Assembly (NCBI RefSeq): GCF_003008575.1
Contig: NZ_CP027667.1
Location: 2,156,001-2,220,000, forward strand
Length of the DNA: 64,000 nt
Source: Melaminivora suipulveris
GTDB taxonomy: Bacteria > Pseudomonadota > Gammaproteobacteria > Burkholderiales > Burkholderiaceae_C
Direction: 5' to 3'
Positions within the stretch are counted from its first letter, which is position 1; every line of letters starts with the position of its first letter. Positions 37,152-46,492 of this stretch are shown one piece after another. The notes beneath the pieces are model-generated. The model saw nothing but the letters and a program-made list of their open reading frames with translations. It was not told the DNA's origin and did no database searches. A program made the position numbers and the translations under genes.

Positions 37152-37206
37152 CAGCCACCCGACAATTCATCCGGCAGCAGCGCCAGTGGCCCGCCTGCCG
37201 CGCATG

Positions 37207-37230
37207 GCCGCCCTGCACGGGCGGCTTTTT
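37207..37230 (+). terminator. Hairpin-T tract between hpf and ptsN
   Basis: Stem GCCGCCC with GGGCGGC around a 5-base loop, followed by TTTTT. It lies 55 bases after the hpf stop and may reduce read-through into ptsN. Confidence 0.82.
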
Positions 37231-37294
37231 GTTGCCGCTGGATACACTCCAAGGGTTTCCGCCAGGGGGTGCATAATCCCCGCTCACTCACACC

Positions 37295-37771
37295 ATGAAC
37301 CGACTCGCTTCCATATTGCCCGCTGCGCACGTGCTCGTGAACGTCGATGCCACCAGCAAGAAACGTGCGTTCGAAGAAGCCGGGCTGCTGTTCGAAAGCC
37401 AGCACGGTCTGTCCCGGGCGCTGATCACCGACAGCCTGTTCGCGCGCGAGCGGCTGGGCTCGACCGGGCTGGGCCATGGCGTGGCCATCCCGCACGGGCG
37501 CATCAAGGGCCTGAAGGCGCCCATGGCGGCGGTCTTTCAACTGGCCCAGCCCATCGGCTTCGACGCGCCCGACGAGCAGCCGGTCTCGCTGCTGATCTTC
37601 CTGCTGGTGCCCGAGGCGGCGACGCAAAAGCACCTGGAAATCCTGTCCGAGATCGCCGAGCTGCTGAGCGACGGCGCGCTGCGCGAGCGCATGAAGTCCA
37701 GCCAGGACGCGGCAGCGCTGCACCACATGATCGCCAGCTGGCAGTCGTCGCAGCCCGCCGCGCAGCTGTGA
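37295..37771 (+). CDS. ptsN: PTS IIA-like nitrogen regulatory protein
   Basis: A 158-residue EIIA-Ntr. [11 protein letters not shown] contains phosphorylated His67, and EEAGLLFE and LLIFLLVPE are typical. In proteobacteria EIIA-Ntr links PTS phosphorylation to potassium transport (TrkA, KdpD) and nitrogen status; both trkA and hprK are in this window. Followed 13 bases later by hprK. Confidence 0.96.
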   Translation: MNRLASILPAAHVLVNVDATSKKRAFEEAGLLFESQHGLSRALITDSLFARERLGSTGLGHGVAIPHGRIKGLKAPMAAVFQLAQPIGFDAPDEQPVSLLIFLLVPEAATQKHLEILSEIAELLSDGALRERMKSSQDAAALHHMIASWQSSQPAAQL

Positions 37772-37784
37772 CCCTCCTCGCCCC

Positions 37785-38741
37785 GTGAGACCCAGCGCCG
37801 TCAGCGCCGACGCCCTGTTCGAGGAGTTCCGCGCGCTGCTCAAGTGGCAGTGGATGGCCGGCCTGGGCGCCTCCGAGCGCCGCTTCGCCGAGGTGGCGGT
37901 GCGCGCCGCGCGCTCCAGCGCCGACCTGGTTGGCTACCTGAACTACATCCACCCCTATCGCGCACAGGTGCTGGGCGAGCGCGAGATCGCCTACCTGCAC
38001 AACGCCACGCCCGAGGATTGCCAGCGGCGCATCGCGCGCATCGTCACGCTGGAGCCGCCGGTGCTGGTGCTGGCCGACGGCCAGGAGGCGCCCGCCGAGC
38101 TGCTGTCGATGTGCGAGCGCGCGCAGATCCCGCTGTTCGCCACGCGGGAGTCGGCGGCCTTCGTGATCGACGTGCTGCGCACCTTCTTGTCCAAGCACTT
38201 CGCCGAGCGCACCACCATGCACGGCGTGTTCATGGACATCCTGGGCCTGGGCGTGCTGATCACCGGCGAGTCGGGCCTGGGCAAGAGCGAGCTGGGGCTG
38301 GAGCTGATCTCGCGCGGCAACGGCCTGGTGGCCGACGACGCGGTGGACCTGTACCGCATCAACCAGACCACCATCGAGGGCAAGTGCCCGGACTTGCTGC
38401 AAAACCTGCTGGAGGTGCGCGGCATCGGCCTTTTGGACATCCGCACCATCTTCGGCGAATCGGCCGTGCGCCGGCGCATGCGCCTGAAGCTCATCGTCCA
38501 CCTGGTGCGCAGGGAGACGCTGGAGCGCGACTACGAGCGCCTGCCGGCGCAGCCGCTGACGCAGGACGTGCTGGGCGTGCCGGTGCTGAAAGTCATCATC
38601 CAGGTCGTCGCCGGGCGCAACATCGCCGTGCTGGTCGAAGCCGCGGTGCGCAACACCATCCTGCAGCTGCGCGGCATCGACACCTACCAGCAGTTCCTGG
38701 AGCGCCACCGCCGCGCCATGGAAAGCGGCGCCGAGCCGTGA
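37785..38741 (+). CDS. hprK: HPr kinase/phosphorylase
   Basis: A 318-residue bifunctional enzyme that phosphorylates and dephosphorylates HPr (and PTS-Ntr NPr-type) at a Ser. The N-terminal domain precedes Walker [15 protein letters not shown] (about residue 160), LVADDAVDL, the K3 signature [10 protein letters not shown], and [13 protein letters not shown]. The start is GTG at 37785. In betaproteobacteria it belongs to a regulatory PTS without sugar permeases, consistent with neighbours. Confidence 0.97.
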   Translation: MRPSAVSADALFEEFRALLKWQWMAGLGASERRFAEVAVRAARSSADLVGYLNYIHPYRAQVLGEREIAYLHNATPEDCQRRIARIVTLEPPVLVLADGQEAPAELLSMCERAQIPLFATRESAAFVIDVLRTFLSKHFAERTTMHGVFMDILGLGVLITGESGLGKSELGLELISRGNGLVADDAVDLYRINQTTIEGKCPDLLQNLLEVRGIGLLDIRTIFGESAVRRRMRLKLIVHLVRRETLERDYERLPAQPLTQDVLGVPVLKVIIQVVAGRNIAVLVEAAVRNTILQLRGIDTYQQFLERHRRAMESGAEP

Positions 38742-38742
38742 A

Positions 38743-38800
38743 AACAGGTCAAAAAGGCCTTCAGTCGGCGCCAATCAAGCGCCTGTAGCTATAAAAAATG
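38743..38800 (-). repeat. Dispersed 60-bp repeat (DR60), copy 8
   Basis: Reverse orientation: GGTCAAAAAGGCC, TTCAGTCGGCGCCAATCAAG, then CCTGTAGCTATAAAAAA. Lies between the convergent hprK and fur genes. Confidence 0.92.
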
Positions 38801-38833
38801 GAGTGAAGGCGGGCCGTATCACCCGCCGGCGGC

Positions 38834-39262
38834 TCAGCCCGCGCCCTGCGTCGCGCACTGCGCGCAGTGCCCGTACAGCGCCATGGCGTGGTCGTGCACC
38901 ACCCAGCCCTTGCCCTGGGCGATCAGGTTCTGGCGCTTTTCGATCTCCGGGTCGTAGAACTCCTCGACCCGGCCGCACGCGGTGCAGATGAAGTGGTCGT
39001 GGTGCTGGCCTTCGTTGAGCTCGTAGATGGCCTTGCCGCCCTCGAAGTTGCTGCGGATCAGGATGCCGGCCTGCTCGAACTGCGTCAGCACCCGGTAGAC
39101 GGTGGCCAGGCCGATGTCCGAGCGTTCGTCCAGCAGCACGCGGAACACGTCCTCGGCCGTCATGTGGCGCTGCGCGCCGCTTTGGAAGATCTCCAGGATC
39201 TTCAGGCGCGGCAGAGTGGCCTTCAGGCCCGTGCTCTTGAGTTCCTCGATGTTCTGATTCAT
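38834..39262 (-). CDS. fur: Ferric uptake regulator
   Basis: A 142-residue Fur repressor. The winged-helix domain includes the recognition part [19 protein letters not shown]; metal-binding residues are in [13 protein letters not shown] (His87-90 region, Cys93, Cys96) and a second Cys pair (Cys132, Cys135). Represses iron uptake genes with Fe2+. Divergent from bamE; the shared region contains a dyad that could be a Fur site. Confidence 0.97.
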   Translation of the reverse strand: MNQNIEELKSTGLKATLPRLKILEIFQSGAQRHMTAEDVFRVLLDERSDIGLATVYRVLTQFEQAGILIRSNFEGGKAIYELNEGQHHDHFICTACGRVEEFYDPEIEKRQNLIAQGKGWVVHDHAMALYGHCAQCATQGAG

Positions 39263-39309
39263 GGCAAGCTCCCGAAAAGCCGCGCGCAAGGCCCCAAAAA
39301 TCCTGCCGC

Positions 39310-39327
39310 TACAATGATTCGGATCAT
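39310..39327 (+). promoter_or_regulatory. bamE -10 box overlapped by a Fur-box-like dyad
   Basis: TACAAT (39310-39315) is a good -10 hexamer, placing the start site near 39322. It overlaps the dyad ATGATTCGGATCAT (39314-39327), which resembles the core of a Fur box (ATGATnnnnATCAT). Fur binding here would regulate bamE, fur or both; the overlap is seen, the binding is inferred. No clear -35 was identified. Confidence 0.5.
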
Positions 39328-39334
39328 AGTCCTT

Positions 39335-39892
39335 ATGCCTTTCGCCATGCCCCTCGCCGCCCATTGGCTCGCCCGTTGCGGCGCCGCCCTCCTCCTTGCC
39401 GCTGGCGTGGCCGGCTGCGCGGGAACGGCCAACCGCATGGTCAGCGCCATCACGCCGTACAAGGTCGAGGTGGTGCAGGGCAACTTCATCTCCAGCGAGC
39501 AGGTCGCCGCGCTCAAGCCCGGAATGGGGCGCCAGCAGGTGCGCGAGATCCTGGGCACGCCGCTCATGACCAGCGTGTTCCACTCCGACCGCTGGGAGTA
39601 CGTCTTCACCCTGAAGCGCCCCGGCGTCGAAGTCCAGTCGCGCCGCCTGACGGTGTTCTTCAAGGACAACGTGCTGGAGCGCACCGAGGGCGACGAGATG
39701 CCCAGCGAGGCCGAGTTCGTCGCCTCGCTGTCGTCCAAGGTGGCGAACCCCAAGGTGCCGCAGCTGGAGGCTACCGAGGCGCAGCTCGACCGCATCCCGG
39801 CCAGGCCAGCCCCGGCCGCGCCGCTGGACGCCCAGCCGCCCGCGCAGCCGCCGGCCATGCACTACCCGCCGCTGGAAGCGCCGCGCCGCTGA
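39335..39892 (+). CDS. bamE: Outer membrane protein assembly factor BamE (SmpA/OmlA)
   Basis: A 185-residue lipoprotein with lipobox GVAGC (Cys28) and a BamE domain: [44 protein letters not shown] Pro/Ala-rich C-terminal tail of 45 residues is added. Subunit of the BAM complex that folds outer-membrane proteins. The ATG at 39314 lies within the promoter -10 box, so I start at 39335; 39347 is also possible. Confidence 0.94.
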   Translation: MPFAMPLAAHWLARCGAALLLAAGVAGCAGTANRMVSAITPYKVEVVQGNFISSEQVAALKPGMGRQQVREILGTPLMTSVFHSDRWEYVFTLKRPGVEVQSRRLTVFFKDNVLERTEGDEMPSEAEFVASLSSKVANPKVPQLEATEAQLDRIPARPAPAAPLDAQPPAQPPAMHYPPLEAPRR

Positions 39893-39964
39893 CGCTTTTC
39901 CTTCGCGCGCCGCCGGCCGCGCGTGCCCGGCGCCTGCCCTTCGCCCTTGCCTTGCCGTGAACGA

Positions 39965-40795
39965 ATGACCGACGCCTCTTCCTCCTCCCCTCGCCGCCGC
40001 GTCGCCGTGGCCGGCGCCTCCGGCCGCATGGGCCGCATGCTGATCGAAGCCATCGCCGCCAGCGACGACCTGCAACTGGCCGGCGCGCTGGACGTGGCCG
40101 GCAGTCCGTCCATCGGCCAGGACGCCACGGCCTTCCTGGGCCGCAGCAGCGGCGTGACCATCACCGCCGACCTGCGCGCCGGCCTGCAGGGCGCGGACGC
40201 GCTGATCGACTTCACCCGCCCCGAGGGCACCCTGGCGCACGCGGCGGCATGTGCCGAGGCCGGCGTGCAGATGGTCGTCGGCACGACGGGATTTTCCGAC
40301 GAGCAAAAGGGCGAATTGCAGGCTCTGGCGCAGCAGGTCGCGATGGTGCTGGCGCCCAACATGAGCGTGGGCGTGAACGTCACGCTCAAGCTGCTGCAGC
40401 AGGCCGCGCGGGCGCTGGACGACAGCTACGACATCGAGATCATCGAGGCGCACCACAGGCACAAGGTCGATGCGCCCTCGGGCACGGCCATCAAGATGGG
40501 CGAGGTCATCGCCGAGGCGCAGGGCACGCGCCTGGCCGACCGCGCGGTGTACGAGCGCTATGGCCACACCGGCGAGCGCCAGCGCGGCAGCATCGGCTTT
40601 GCCACCGTGCGCGGCGGCGACATCGTGGGCGACCACACGGTCCTGTTCGCCGGCACCGGCGAGCGCGTGGAGATCACGCACAAATCCAGCAGCCGCGCCG
40701 GCTACGCCCAGGGCAGCCTGCGCGCCGTGCGCTTCCTGGCCGGCAAGCGCTCGGGCATGTTCGACATGTTCGACGTGCTGGGCCTGGACGACTGA
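39965..40795 (+). CDS. dapB: 4-hydroxy-tetrahydrodipicolinate reductase
   Basis: A 276-residue enzyme of lysine/diaminopimelate synthesis. [17 protein letters not shown] binds NAD(P)H, VVGTTGFS is the next loop, [22 protein letters not shown] is the catalytic signature, and the end is [15 protein letters not shown] at 39965. The exbB gene follows after 10 bases. Confidence 0.97.
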   Translation: MTDASSSSPRRRVAVAGASGRMGRMLIEAIAASDDLQLAGALDVAGSPSIGQDATAFLGRSSGVTITADLRAGLQGADALIDFTRPEGTLAHAAACAEAGVQMVVGTTGFSDEQKGELQALAQQVAMVLAPNMSVGVNVTLKLLQQAARALDDSYDIEIIEAHHRHKVDAPSGTAIKMGEVIAEAQGTRLADRAVYERYGHTGERQRGSIGFATVRGGDIVGDHTVLFAGTGERVEITHKSSSRAGYAQGSLRAVRFLAGKRSGMFDMFDVLGLDD

Positions 40796-40805
40796 GCAAG
40801 CGCGC

Positions 40806-41480
40806 ATGGACGCCCTGCAGTGGCTGCGCCAGGGCGACGCCGTTACCCAGGGCACGGCGGCGCTGCTGCTGGCCATGTCGGTGGCCAGCTGGGTCGCCAT
40901 CCTGTGGAAGTTTTATCTGACCGCGCGCGCGCGCCGCGACGTGCCGCGCGCGGCCGCTGCCTTCTGGCAGGCGCCGGCACTGGCTGACGCAGCGGCGCGC
41001 GTGGTGCCCTTCGATCGCGCAGCGCTGCTGCTGCCGCTGGTGCAGGCCGCCGTGCAGGCCCGCGCGCCCGTGGCGGGCGTGGCTGGCCTGGCCGGGCAGG
41101 GCGGGCTGGAGCAGCGCCTGACGCGCAGCCTGCGCGGCGCGCTGCACGCCGTGCTGGCACGCCTGCAATGGGGTCAGGTACTGCTGGCTACGATGGGCTC
41201 GACGGCGCCCTTCGTCGGTCTGCTGGGCACCGTCTGGGGCATCCACCACGCGTTGGCGGCGCTGGCCGGCAATCAGCAGATCACCATCGAGCGCCTGGCC
41301 GGCCCGGTGGGCGAGGCGCTGGTCATGACCGCCGCCGGCCTGGCCGTGGCCATTCCCGCCGTGCTGGCCTACAACTGGTTCGGCCGCTCCATCGCCAACA
41401 TCGAGGCCGAGCTGGAAGGCTTCGCCCGCGACCTGCGCGCGCTGCTGCTGGACGGTGGCGCCACCGTCCAGCAGGATTGA
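40806..41480 (+). CDS. MotA/TolQ/ExbB family proton channel protein
   Basis: A 224-residue inner-membrane protein with three helices: one near residues 15-38, and two in the conserved C-terminal MotA_ExbB domain ([20 protein letters not shown] and [24 protein letters not shown]). With the following ExbD-like protein it would form a proton-driven motor for TonB- or TolA-type transport. No tonB gene is adjacent, so the partner is not known. Confidence 0.93.
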   Translation: MDALQWLRQGDAVTQGTAALLLAMSVASWVAILWKFYLTARARRDVPRAAAAFWQAPALADAAARVVPFDRAALLLPLVQAAVQARAPVAGVAGLAGQGGLEQRLTRSLRGALHAVLARLQWGQVLLATMGSTAPFVGLLGTVWGIHHALAALAGNQQITIERLAGPVGEALVMTAAGLAVAIPAVLAYNWFGRSIANIEAELEGFARDLRALLLDGGATVQQD

Positions 41481-41481
41481 T

Positions 41482-41934
41482 ATGGCCTTCGGACGGCTGG
41501 AGCGTGCGCGCGGCAACGAGCCGATGAGCGACATCAACGTGACGCCGCTGGTCGACGTCATGCTGGTGCTGGTGGTGATTTTCATCCTGTCCGCGCCGCT
41601 CTTGGCCGGCAGCATCCGGCTGCAACTGCCGCGTGCGGATGGCGCGCAGGCAGCAGCTGCCGGCGGGGCGCAGCCCATCAGCGTGGCGCTGGACGCCGCC
41701 GGCCAGGCCTACGTGCAGGACCAGCCCGTGCTGGATGACGCCCAGCTCGCCGAGCGCCTGCGCGAGCTGGCCGCGCGCGCGCCGGATGCCGAGATCGCCC
41801 TGCGCGCCGACACCGCCGTGCCCTACGGCCGCGTGGTGCAGATCATGGGCGCGGCGCACGCGGCCGGGCTCACGCGCATCGGCTTCGTCACCGAGCCGAC
41901 ACGCGAGGGCGCCGCGCCTGGACAAAAACCATAG
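41482..41934 (+). CDS. ExbD/TolR family biopolymer transport protein
   Basis: A 150-residue protein with a single N-terminal membrane helix (VDVMLVLVVIFILSAPLL) containing the essential Asp of DINVTPLVDVML, and a periplasmic domain ending VQIMGAAHAAGLTRIGFVTEP. Its start is 1 base after the exbB stop. The last codons (PGQKP) run into a dispersed repeat that begins at about 41925. Confidence 0.93.
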   Translation: MAFGRLERARGNEPMSDINVTPLVDVMLVLVVIFILSAPLLAGSIRLQLPRADGAQAAAAGGAQPISVALDAAGQAYVQDQPVLDDAQLAERLRELAARAPDAEIALRADTAVPYGRVVQIMGAAHAAGLTRIGFVTEPTREGAAPGQKP

Positions 41935-41983
41935 CAACAGGCGATTGATACACGCCGACTGAAGGCCTGTTTGGCTGATATTC
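41925..41983 (+). repeat. Dispersed 60-bp repeat (DR60), copy 9
   Basis: Forward orientation, with ATAGCAACAGGCG, ATTGATACACGCC, GACTGAAGGCC and TGTTTGGCTGATATT. Overlaps the last 10 bases of the exbD-like gene. Confidence 0.88.
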
Positions 41984-42104
41984 GCCCTGGCACCGCTGCG
42001 CTGGGCGGCTGACCCCGGCGCCGGACCAAGCGCCTAGAATCCTGCGCCAACAGCGCCGCGCTAGCCCAGCCCGGCCCGGCCCGCGATTCATCTTCCCTCC
42101 CGCC

Positions 42105-44810
42105 ATGCAAGACAAATACAGCCCCGCCGAGGTGGAGCGCGCTGCGCACGCCCACTGGAACGCCCGCGACGCCTACCGCGTCACCGAAGACGCCGCCAAA
42201 CCAAAGTTCTACGCCTGCTCCATGCTGCCGTATCCCAGCGGCAAGCTGCACATGGGCCACGTGCGCAACTACACCATCAACGACATGCTCACGCGCCAGT
42301 TGCGCATGCAGGGCTACAACGTTCTGATGCCCATGGGCTGGGATGCCTTCGGCCTGCCGGCGGAGAACGCAGCGCTCAAAAACAAGGTGCCGCCAGCGAA
42401 GTGGACCTGGGACAACATCGCCTACATGAAGCGCCAGATGCAGGCCATGGGCCTGGCCATCGACTGGAGCCGCGAGATCGCCACCTGCGACCCGCAGTAC
42501 TACAAGTGGAACCAGTGGCTGTTTTTGAAGATGCTGGACAAGGGCATCGCCTACCGCAAGACCCAGGTCGTGAACTGGGACCCGGTGGACCAGACGGTGC
42601 TGGCCAACGAGCAGGTCATCGACGGCAAGGGCTGGCGCACCGGCGCGCCGGTGGAAAAACGCGAGATCCCCGGCTACTACCTGAAGATCACCGACTACGC
42701 GCAGGAGCTGCTCGACCACGTGCAGCTCGGCGGCGACAAGGCGACGCTGACCGGCTGGCCCGACAAGGTGCGGCTGATGCAGGAGAACTGGATCGGCAAG
42801 TCCAGCGGCGTGCGCTTTGCCTTCACGCACGACATCAAGGGTGCCGACGGCCAGCCCATCCAGGGCGGGAAGATGTACGTCTTCACCACCCGCGCCGACA
42901 CCATCATGGGCGTGACGTTCTGCGCCGTGGCGCCCGAGCACCCGCTGGCGCTGCACGCAGCAGCCGGCAACGCGCAACTGGCCGCCTTCATCGAGGAGTG
43001 CAAAAAGGGCGGCACCACCGAAGCCGAGCTGGCCGCGCGCGAGAAGGCCGGCATGCCCACGGGCCTGAACGTCACGCACCCGCTCACCGGCGAACAGCTC
43101 CCCGTCTGGGTCGGCAACTATGTCCTCATGGGCTACGGCGACGGCGCCGTCATGGGCGTGCCGGCGCACGACGAGCGCGACTTCGCCTTCGCCCTGAAAT
43201 ACCGCCTGCCCATCAAGCAGGTCATCCTGGTCGATGGCGAGGAGTTCGATTTCTCGCGCTGGCAGGACTGGTACGCCGACAAGGGCCAAGGCGTGACCAT
43301 CAACTCCGACAACTTCAGCGGCCTGGGCTACCTGGACGCCGTCGCCGCCGTGGCGCACGCCTTGGCCGACAAGGGCCTGGGCGAGCTCAAGACCACCTGG
43401 CGCCTGCGCGACTGGGGCATCTCGCGCCAGCGCTACTGGGGCACGCCGATCCCCATCATCCACTGCGAGGACTGCGGCGCCCAGCCGGTGCCCGAGAAGG
43501 ATTTGCCGGTGGTGCTGCCCGAAGGCCTGGTGCCCGATGGCTCGGGCAACCCGCTCGTCAAGAGCGAGGAATTCCACGCCGGCGTGACCTGCCCGTGCTG
43601 CGGCAAGGCCGCGCGGCGCGAGACCGACACCATGGACACCTTCGTGGATTCGTCGTGGTACTTCATGCGCTACTGCGACGCGAACAACCACGAGAAGATG
43701 GTCGATGGCGGCACGGACTACTGGATGCCGATGGATCAATACATCGGCGGCATCGAGCACGCCATCCTGCACCTGCTGTATGCGCGCTTTTGGACCAAGG
43801 TCATGCGCGACCTGGGGCTGGTCAAGGTGGACGAGCCCTTCACCCGCCTGCTGACCCAGGGCATGGTGCTCAACCACATCTACAGCCGGCGCACGGCGCG
43901 CGGCGGCAAGGAGTATTTCTGGCCGCACGACGTCGAGCATGTCACCGATGAGGCCGGCAGGATCTCCGGCACACGCCTGAAGAACGCGGTGGACAGCGCC
44001 GACGGCCTGCTGCCCGTGGGCACGCCCATCGACTACGAGGGCGTGGGGACGATGTCCAAGTCCAAGAACAACGGCGTCGATCCGCAGGACCTGATCGAGC
44101 GCTACGGCGCCGACACCGCGCGCCTGTACACCATGTTCACCTCGCCGCCCGAGCTGACGCTGGAGTGGAACGACTCGGCCGTGGAGGGCAGCCACCGCTT
44201 CCTGCGCCGGGTGTGGAACTTCGGCGTAAAGCTCGCCGCCATCGACAAGGACGCGGCTCTTGCCAGCGTCGCCGGCGCCACCAGCCTGCAGGATGTGGCC
44301 TTTGGCCCCGCCGCGCGCGCGCTGCGCCTGGAGATCCACACCGTGCTCAAGCAGGTGCACTACGACTACCAGCGCATGCAGTACAACACCGTGGTGTCCG
44401 GCGCGATGAAGATGATCAACGCGCTGGAGGACTTCAAGGCGCACGGCGACGCCGGCGCGCAGGTGGCGCTGATCGAGGGCTTTGGCATCCTGCTGCGCGC
44501 GCTGTACCCGGCCACGCCGCACATCACCCACGCGCTGTGGCAACAGCTCGGCTATGCCGGCGTGCTGGGCGACCTGCTGGACGCCCCCTGGCCGCAGGTC
44601 GACCCGTCCGCCCTGGTGCAGGACGAGCTGGAACTGGTGCTGCAGATCAACGGCAAGCTGCGCGGCGCCTTGCGCGTGCCGGCCAGCGCCGACAAGGCGG
44701 CCATCGAGCACGCCGCGCTGGCCAGCGACGAGTTCCAGAAATTCTCCGAAGGCCGCGCCGCCAAGAAAGTCGTCGTCGTGCCCGGCCGCCTGGTCAACGT
44801 GGTGGTTTGA
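42105..44810 (+). CDS. leuS: Leucyl-tRNA synthetase
   Basis: A 901-residue class I synthetase. The HIGH motif is HMGH in [16 protein letters not shown], the editing (CP1) domain shows the [12 protein letters not shown] and GVPAHDERD motifs, and the KMSKS motif is MSKSKN in [13 protein letters not shown]. Complete C-terminal anticodon and extension domains. ATG at 42105. Leads into lptE and holA. Confidence 0.99.
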   Translation: MQDKYSPAEVERAAHAHWNARDAYRVTEDAAKPKFYACSMLPYPSGKLHMGHVRNYTINDMLTRQLRMQGYNVLMPMGWDAFGLPAENAALKNKVPPAKWTWDNIAYMKRQMQAMGLAIDWSREIATCDPQYYKWNQWLFLKMLDKGIAYRKTQVVNWDPVDQTVLANEQVIDGKGWRTGAPVEKREIPGYYLKITDYAQELLDHVQLGGDKATLTGWPDKVRLMQENWIGKSSGVRFAFTHDIKGADGQPIQGGKMYVFTTRADTIMGVTFCAVAPEHPLALHAAAGNAQLAAFIEECKKGGTTEAELAAREKAGMPTGLNVTHPLTGEQLPVWVGNYVLMGYGDGAVMGVPAHDERDFAFALKYRLPIKQVILVDGEEFDFSRWQDWYADKGQGVTINSDNFSGLGYLDAVAAVAHALADKGLGELKTTWRLRDWGISRQRYWGTPIPIIHCEDCGAQPVPEKDLPVVLPEGLVPDGSGNPLVKSEEFHAGVTCPCCGKAARRETDTMDTFVDSSWYFMRYCDANNHEKMVDGGTDYWMPMDQYIGGIEHAILHLLYARFWTKVMRDLGLVKVDEPFTRLLTQGMVLNHIYSRRTARGGKEYFWPHDVEHVTDEAGRISGTRLKNAVDSADGLLPVGTPIDYEGVGTMSKSKNNGVDPQDLIERYGADTARLYTMFTSPPELTLEWNDSAVEGSHRFLRRVWNFGVKLAAIDKDAALASVAGATSLQDVAFGPAARALRLEIHTVLKQVHYDYQRMQYNTVVSGAMKMINALEDFKAHGDAGAQVALIEGFGILLRALYPATPHITHALWQQLGYAGVLGDLLDAPWPQVDPSALVQDELELVLQINGKLRGALRVPASADKAAIEHAALASDEFQKFSEGRAAKKVVVVPGRLVNVVV

Positions 44811-44835
44811 CAGACAAAGTTTGAACGGACCTGCC

Positions 44836-45357
44836 ATGCACAAGCGCACCCTGCTCCTGGCCTTATCCGGCGCCGCCGCCGCCACGTCGCTCACGGCCTG
44901 CGGCTTTCGCCTGCGCGGCGTGCCGCAGTTCGCGTTCTCCTCGCTGTACGTGCAGGCCGGCGCCGGCTCGGGCGTGGCGCGTGAGCTGGTGCGCACGCTG
45001 CAGGGCGTCGGTGGCGGCGTCACCCTGTTGACCGAGCCGGCGCAGCTGCCGCAGGCGCAGGTGGTGCTGGAGGTGCTGTCCGAAGTCCCTGAGCGCATCG
45101 TCGTCGGCCAGAGCGCGACCGGCCAGGTGCGCGAGCTTCAACTGCGCCTGCGCCTGCGCTTTCGCCTGCGGGGCCAGGACGGGCAGGAGTGGATCGCGCC
45201 CACCGAGCTGGTGCAGACACGCGACGTCAGCTACAGCGAAACCATCGCCCTGTCCAAGGAGGGCGAGGAGGCACTCTTGTTTCGCAACATGCAGACCGAC
45301 CTGGTGCAGCAGCTCATGCGGCGCCTGGCGACTGTCAAGGGGCCAGCGCGGCCGTGA
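44836..45357 (+). CDS. lptE: LPS assembly lipoprotein LptE
   Basis: A 173-residue outer-membrane lipoprotein (lipobox SLTAC, Cys22, then GFRLRG which is the conserved LptE start). It plugs the LptD barrel for lipopolysaccharide export. ATG at 44836 is 25 bases after leuS stop. A dispersed repeat starts directly at its stop codon, before holA. Confidence 0.94.
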   Translation: MHKRTLLLALSGAAAATSLTACGFRLRGVPQFAFSSLYVQAGAGSGVARELVRTLQGVGGGVTLLTEPAQLPQAQVVLEVLSEVPERIVVGQSATGQVRELQLRLRLRFRLRGQDGQEWIAPTELVQTRDVSYSETIALSKEGEEALLFRNMQTDLVQQLMRRLATVKGPARP

Positions 45358-45420
45358 ATATTTTGATAGCAGCCCGCGCTTGCTTCACGCCGACTGAAGG
45401 CCTTTTTGGCTTGAAATCCG
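45358..45420 (+). repeat. Dispersed 60-bp repeat (DR60), copy 10
   Basis: Forward orientation and nearly consensus: TTTTGATAGCAGC, CGCGCTTGCTTCACGCC, GACTGAAGGCC, TTTTTGGCTTGAAAT. It separates lptE and holA within what would be an operon. Confidence 0.95.
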
Positions 45421-45445
45421 GCGTTTGACAGGCGCGCCACCGGCC

Positions 45446-46492
45446 ATGCAACTGCCCCTGTCCCAGCTCGCCGCCCACCTGCACAAGGGCCTGCGCCCGC
45501 TGTACCTGCTGCACGGCGACGAGCCGCTCTTGCAGCAAGAAGCCCAGGACGCCATCCGCGCCGCGGCCCGCGCCGCCGGCTACACCGAGCGCACCAGCTT
45601 CACCGTAGCCGGCGCGCACTTCGACTGGAGCGCGGTGCTGGCCGCCGGTGGCTCGCTGTCGCTGTTCGCCGAGCGCCAGATCGTCGAGATCCGCATCCCC
45701 ACCGGCAAGCCCGGCAAGGACGGCTCGGCGGCGCTGCAGCAGATCGCCGAGGGCGCGCGCGGCAACGACAGCCTGCTCACCGTCATCAGCCTGCCGCGCC
45801 TGGACAAGGCCACGCGCACCAGCGCCTGGTTCACCGCGCTGGAGGGCGCCGGCGCCGCCATCCAGATTGATCCGGTGGAGCGCGCCCAGCTGCCGGCGTG
45901 GATCGCCCAGCGCCTGGCCGCGCAGGGCCAGCGTGTGCAACCGGGCGAGGCCGGCCAGCGCACGCTGCAATTTTTTGCCGACCGGGTCGAGGGCAACCTG
46001 CTGGCTGCGCACCAGGAGACAGCCAAACTCGCACTGCTGCACCCGGCCGGCGAGTTGCCCGCCGGTGCGGTCGAGTCCAGCGTGCTGAACGTCGCGCGCT
46101 ACGACGTGTTCAAGCTCTCCGAAGCGGCCCTGGCCGGCCAGGCGCTGCGCGTGCAAAAGATGCTCGACGGCCTGGAAGCCGAGGGCACGGCCGCCGTGCT
46201 GGTGCACTGGACGCTGGCCGAGGACATCCGCGCCCTGAAGCGCTGCAAGGACGCCATCGCGTCCGGCAAGCCCCTGCCCATGGCCCTGCGCGAGAGCCGC
46301 GTCTGGGGCGCCAAGGAGCGCCTGTTCGGCCACATCCTCGGCCGCGCCAGCGACGCCCAGCTGTCGCGCCTGCTGCAATCGGCGCACACCGTGGACGGCA
46401 TCGTCAAGGGCCTCAAAGCGCCCGACTGGCCGCAGGACGCCTGGCAGGCGCTGGCGCGGCTGGCGCTGCAGGTGTGCCAGGTAGCGCGATGA
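45446..46492 (+). CDS. holA: DNA polymerase III delta subunit
   Basis: A 348-residue clamp-loader subunit. N-terminal RPLYLLHGDEPLLQQEAQDAIR and EIRIPTGKPGKDG are typical, as is the C-terminal helical collar. It opens the beta clamp within the replisome. I use the ATG at 45446 (MQLPLSQLAAHL); the leuS-lptE-holA order is conserved. Confidence 0.95.
   Translation: MQLPLSQLAAHLHKGLRPLYLLHGDEPLLQQEAQDAIRAAARAAGYTERTSFTVAGAHFDWSAVLAAGGSLSLFAERQIVEIRIPTGKPGKDGSAALQQIAEGARGNDSLLTVISLPRLDKATRTSAWFTALEGAGAAIQIDPVERAQLPAWIAQRLAAQGQRVQPGEAGQRTLQFFADRVEGNLLAAHQETAKLALLHPAGELPAGAVESSVLNVARYDVFKLSEAALAGQALRVQKMLDGLEAEGTAAVLVHWTLAEDIRALKRCKDAIASGKPLPMALRESRVWGAKERLFGHILGRASDAQLSRLLQSAHTVDGIVKGLKAPDWPQDAWQALARLALQVCQVAR

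Noticed and set aside
41823..45098. A 1091-codon minus-strand frame opposite leuS
   Set aside because: Fully explained as the shadow of leuS and lptE; no plausible protein motif.
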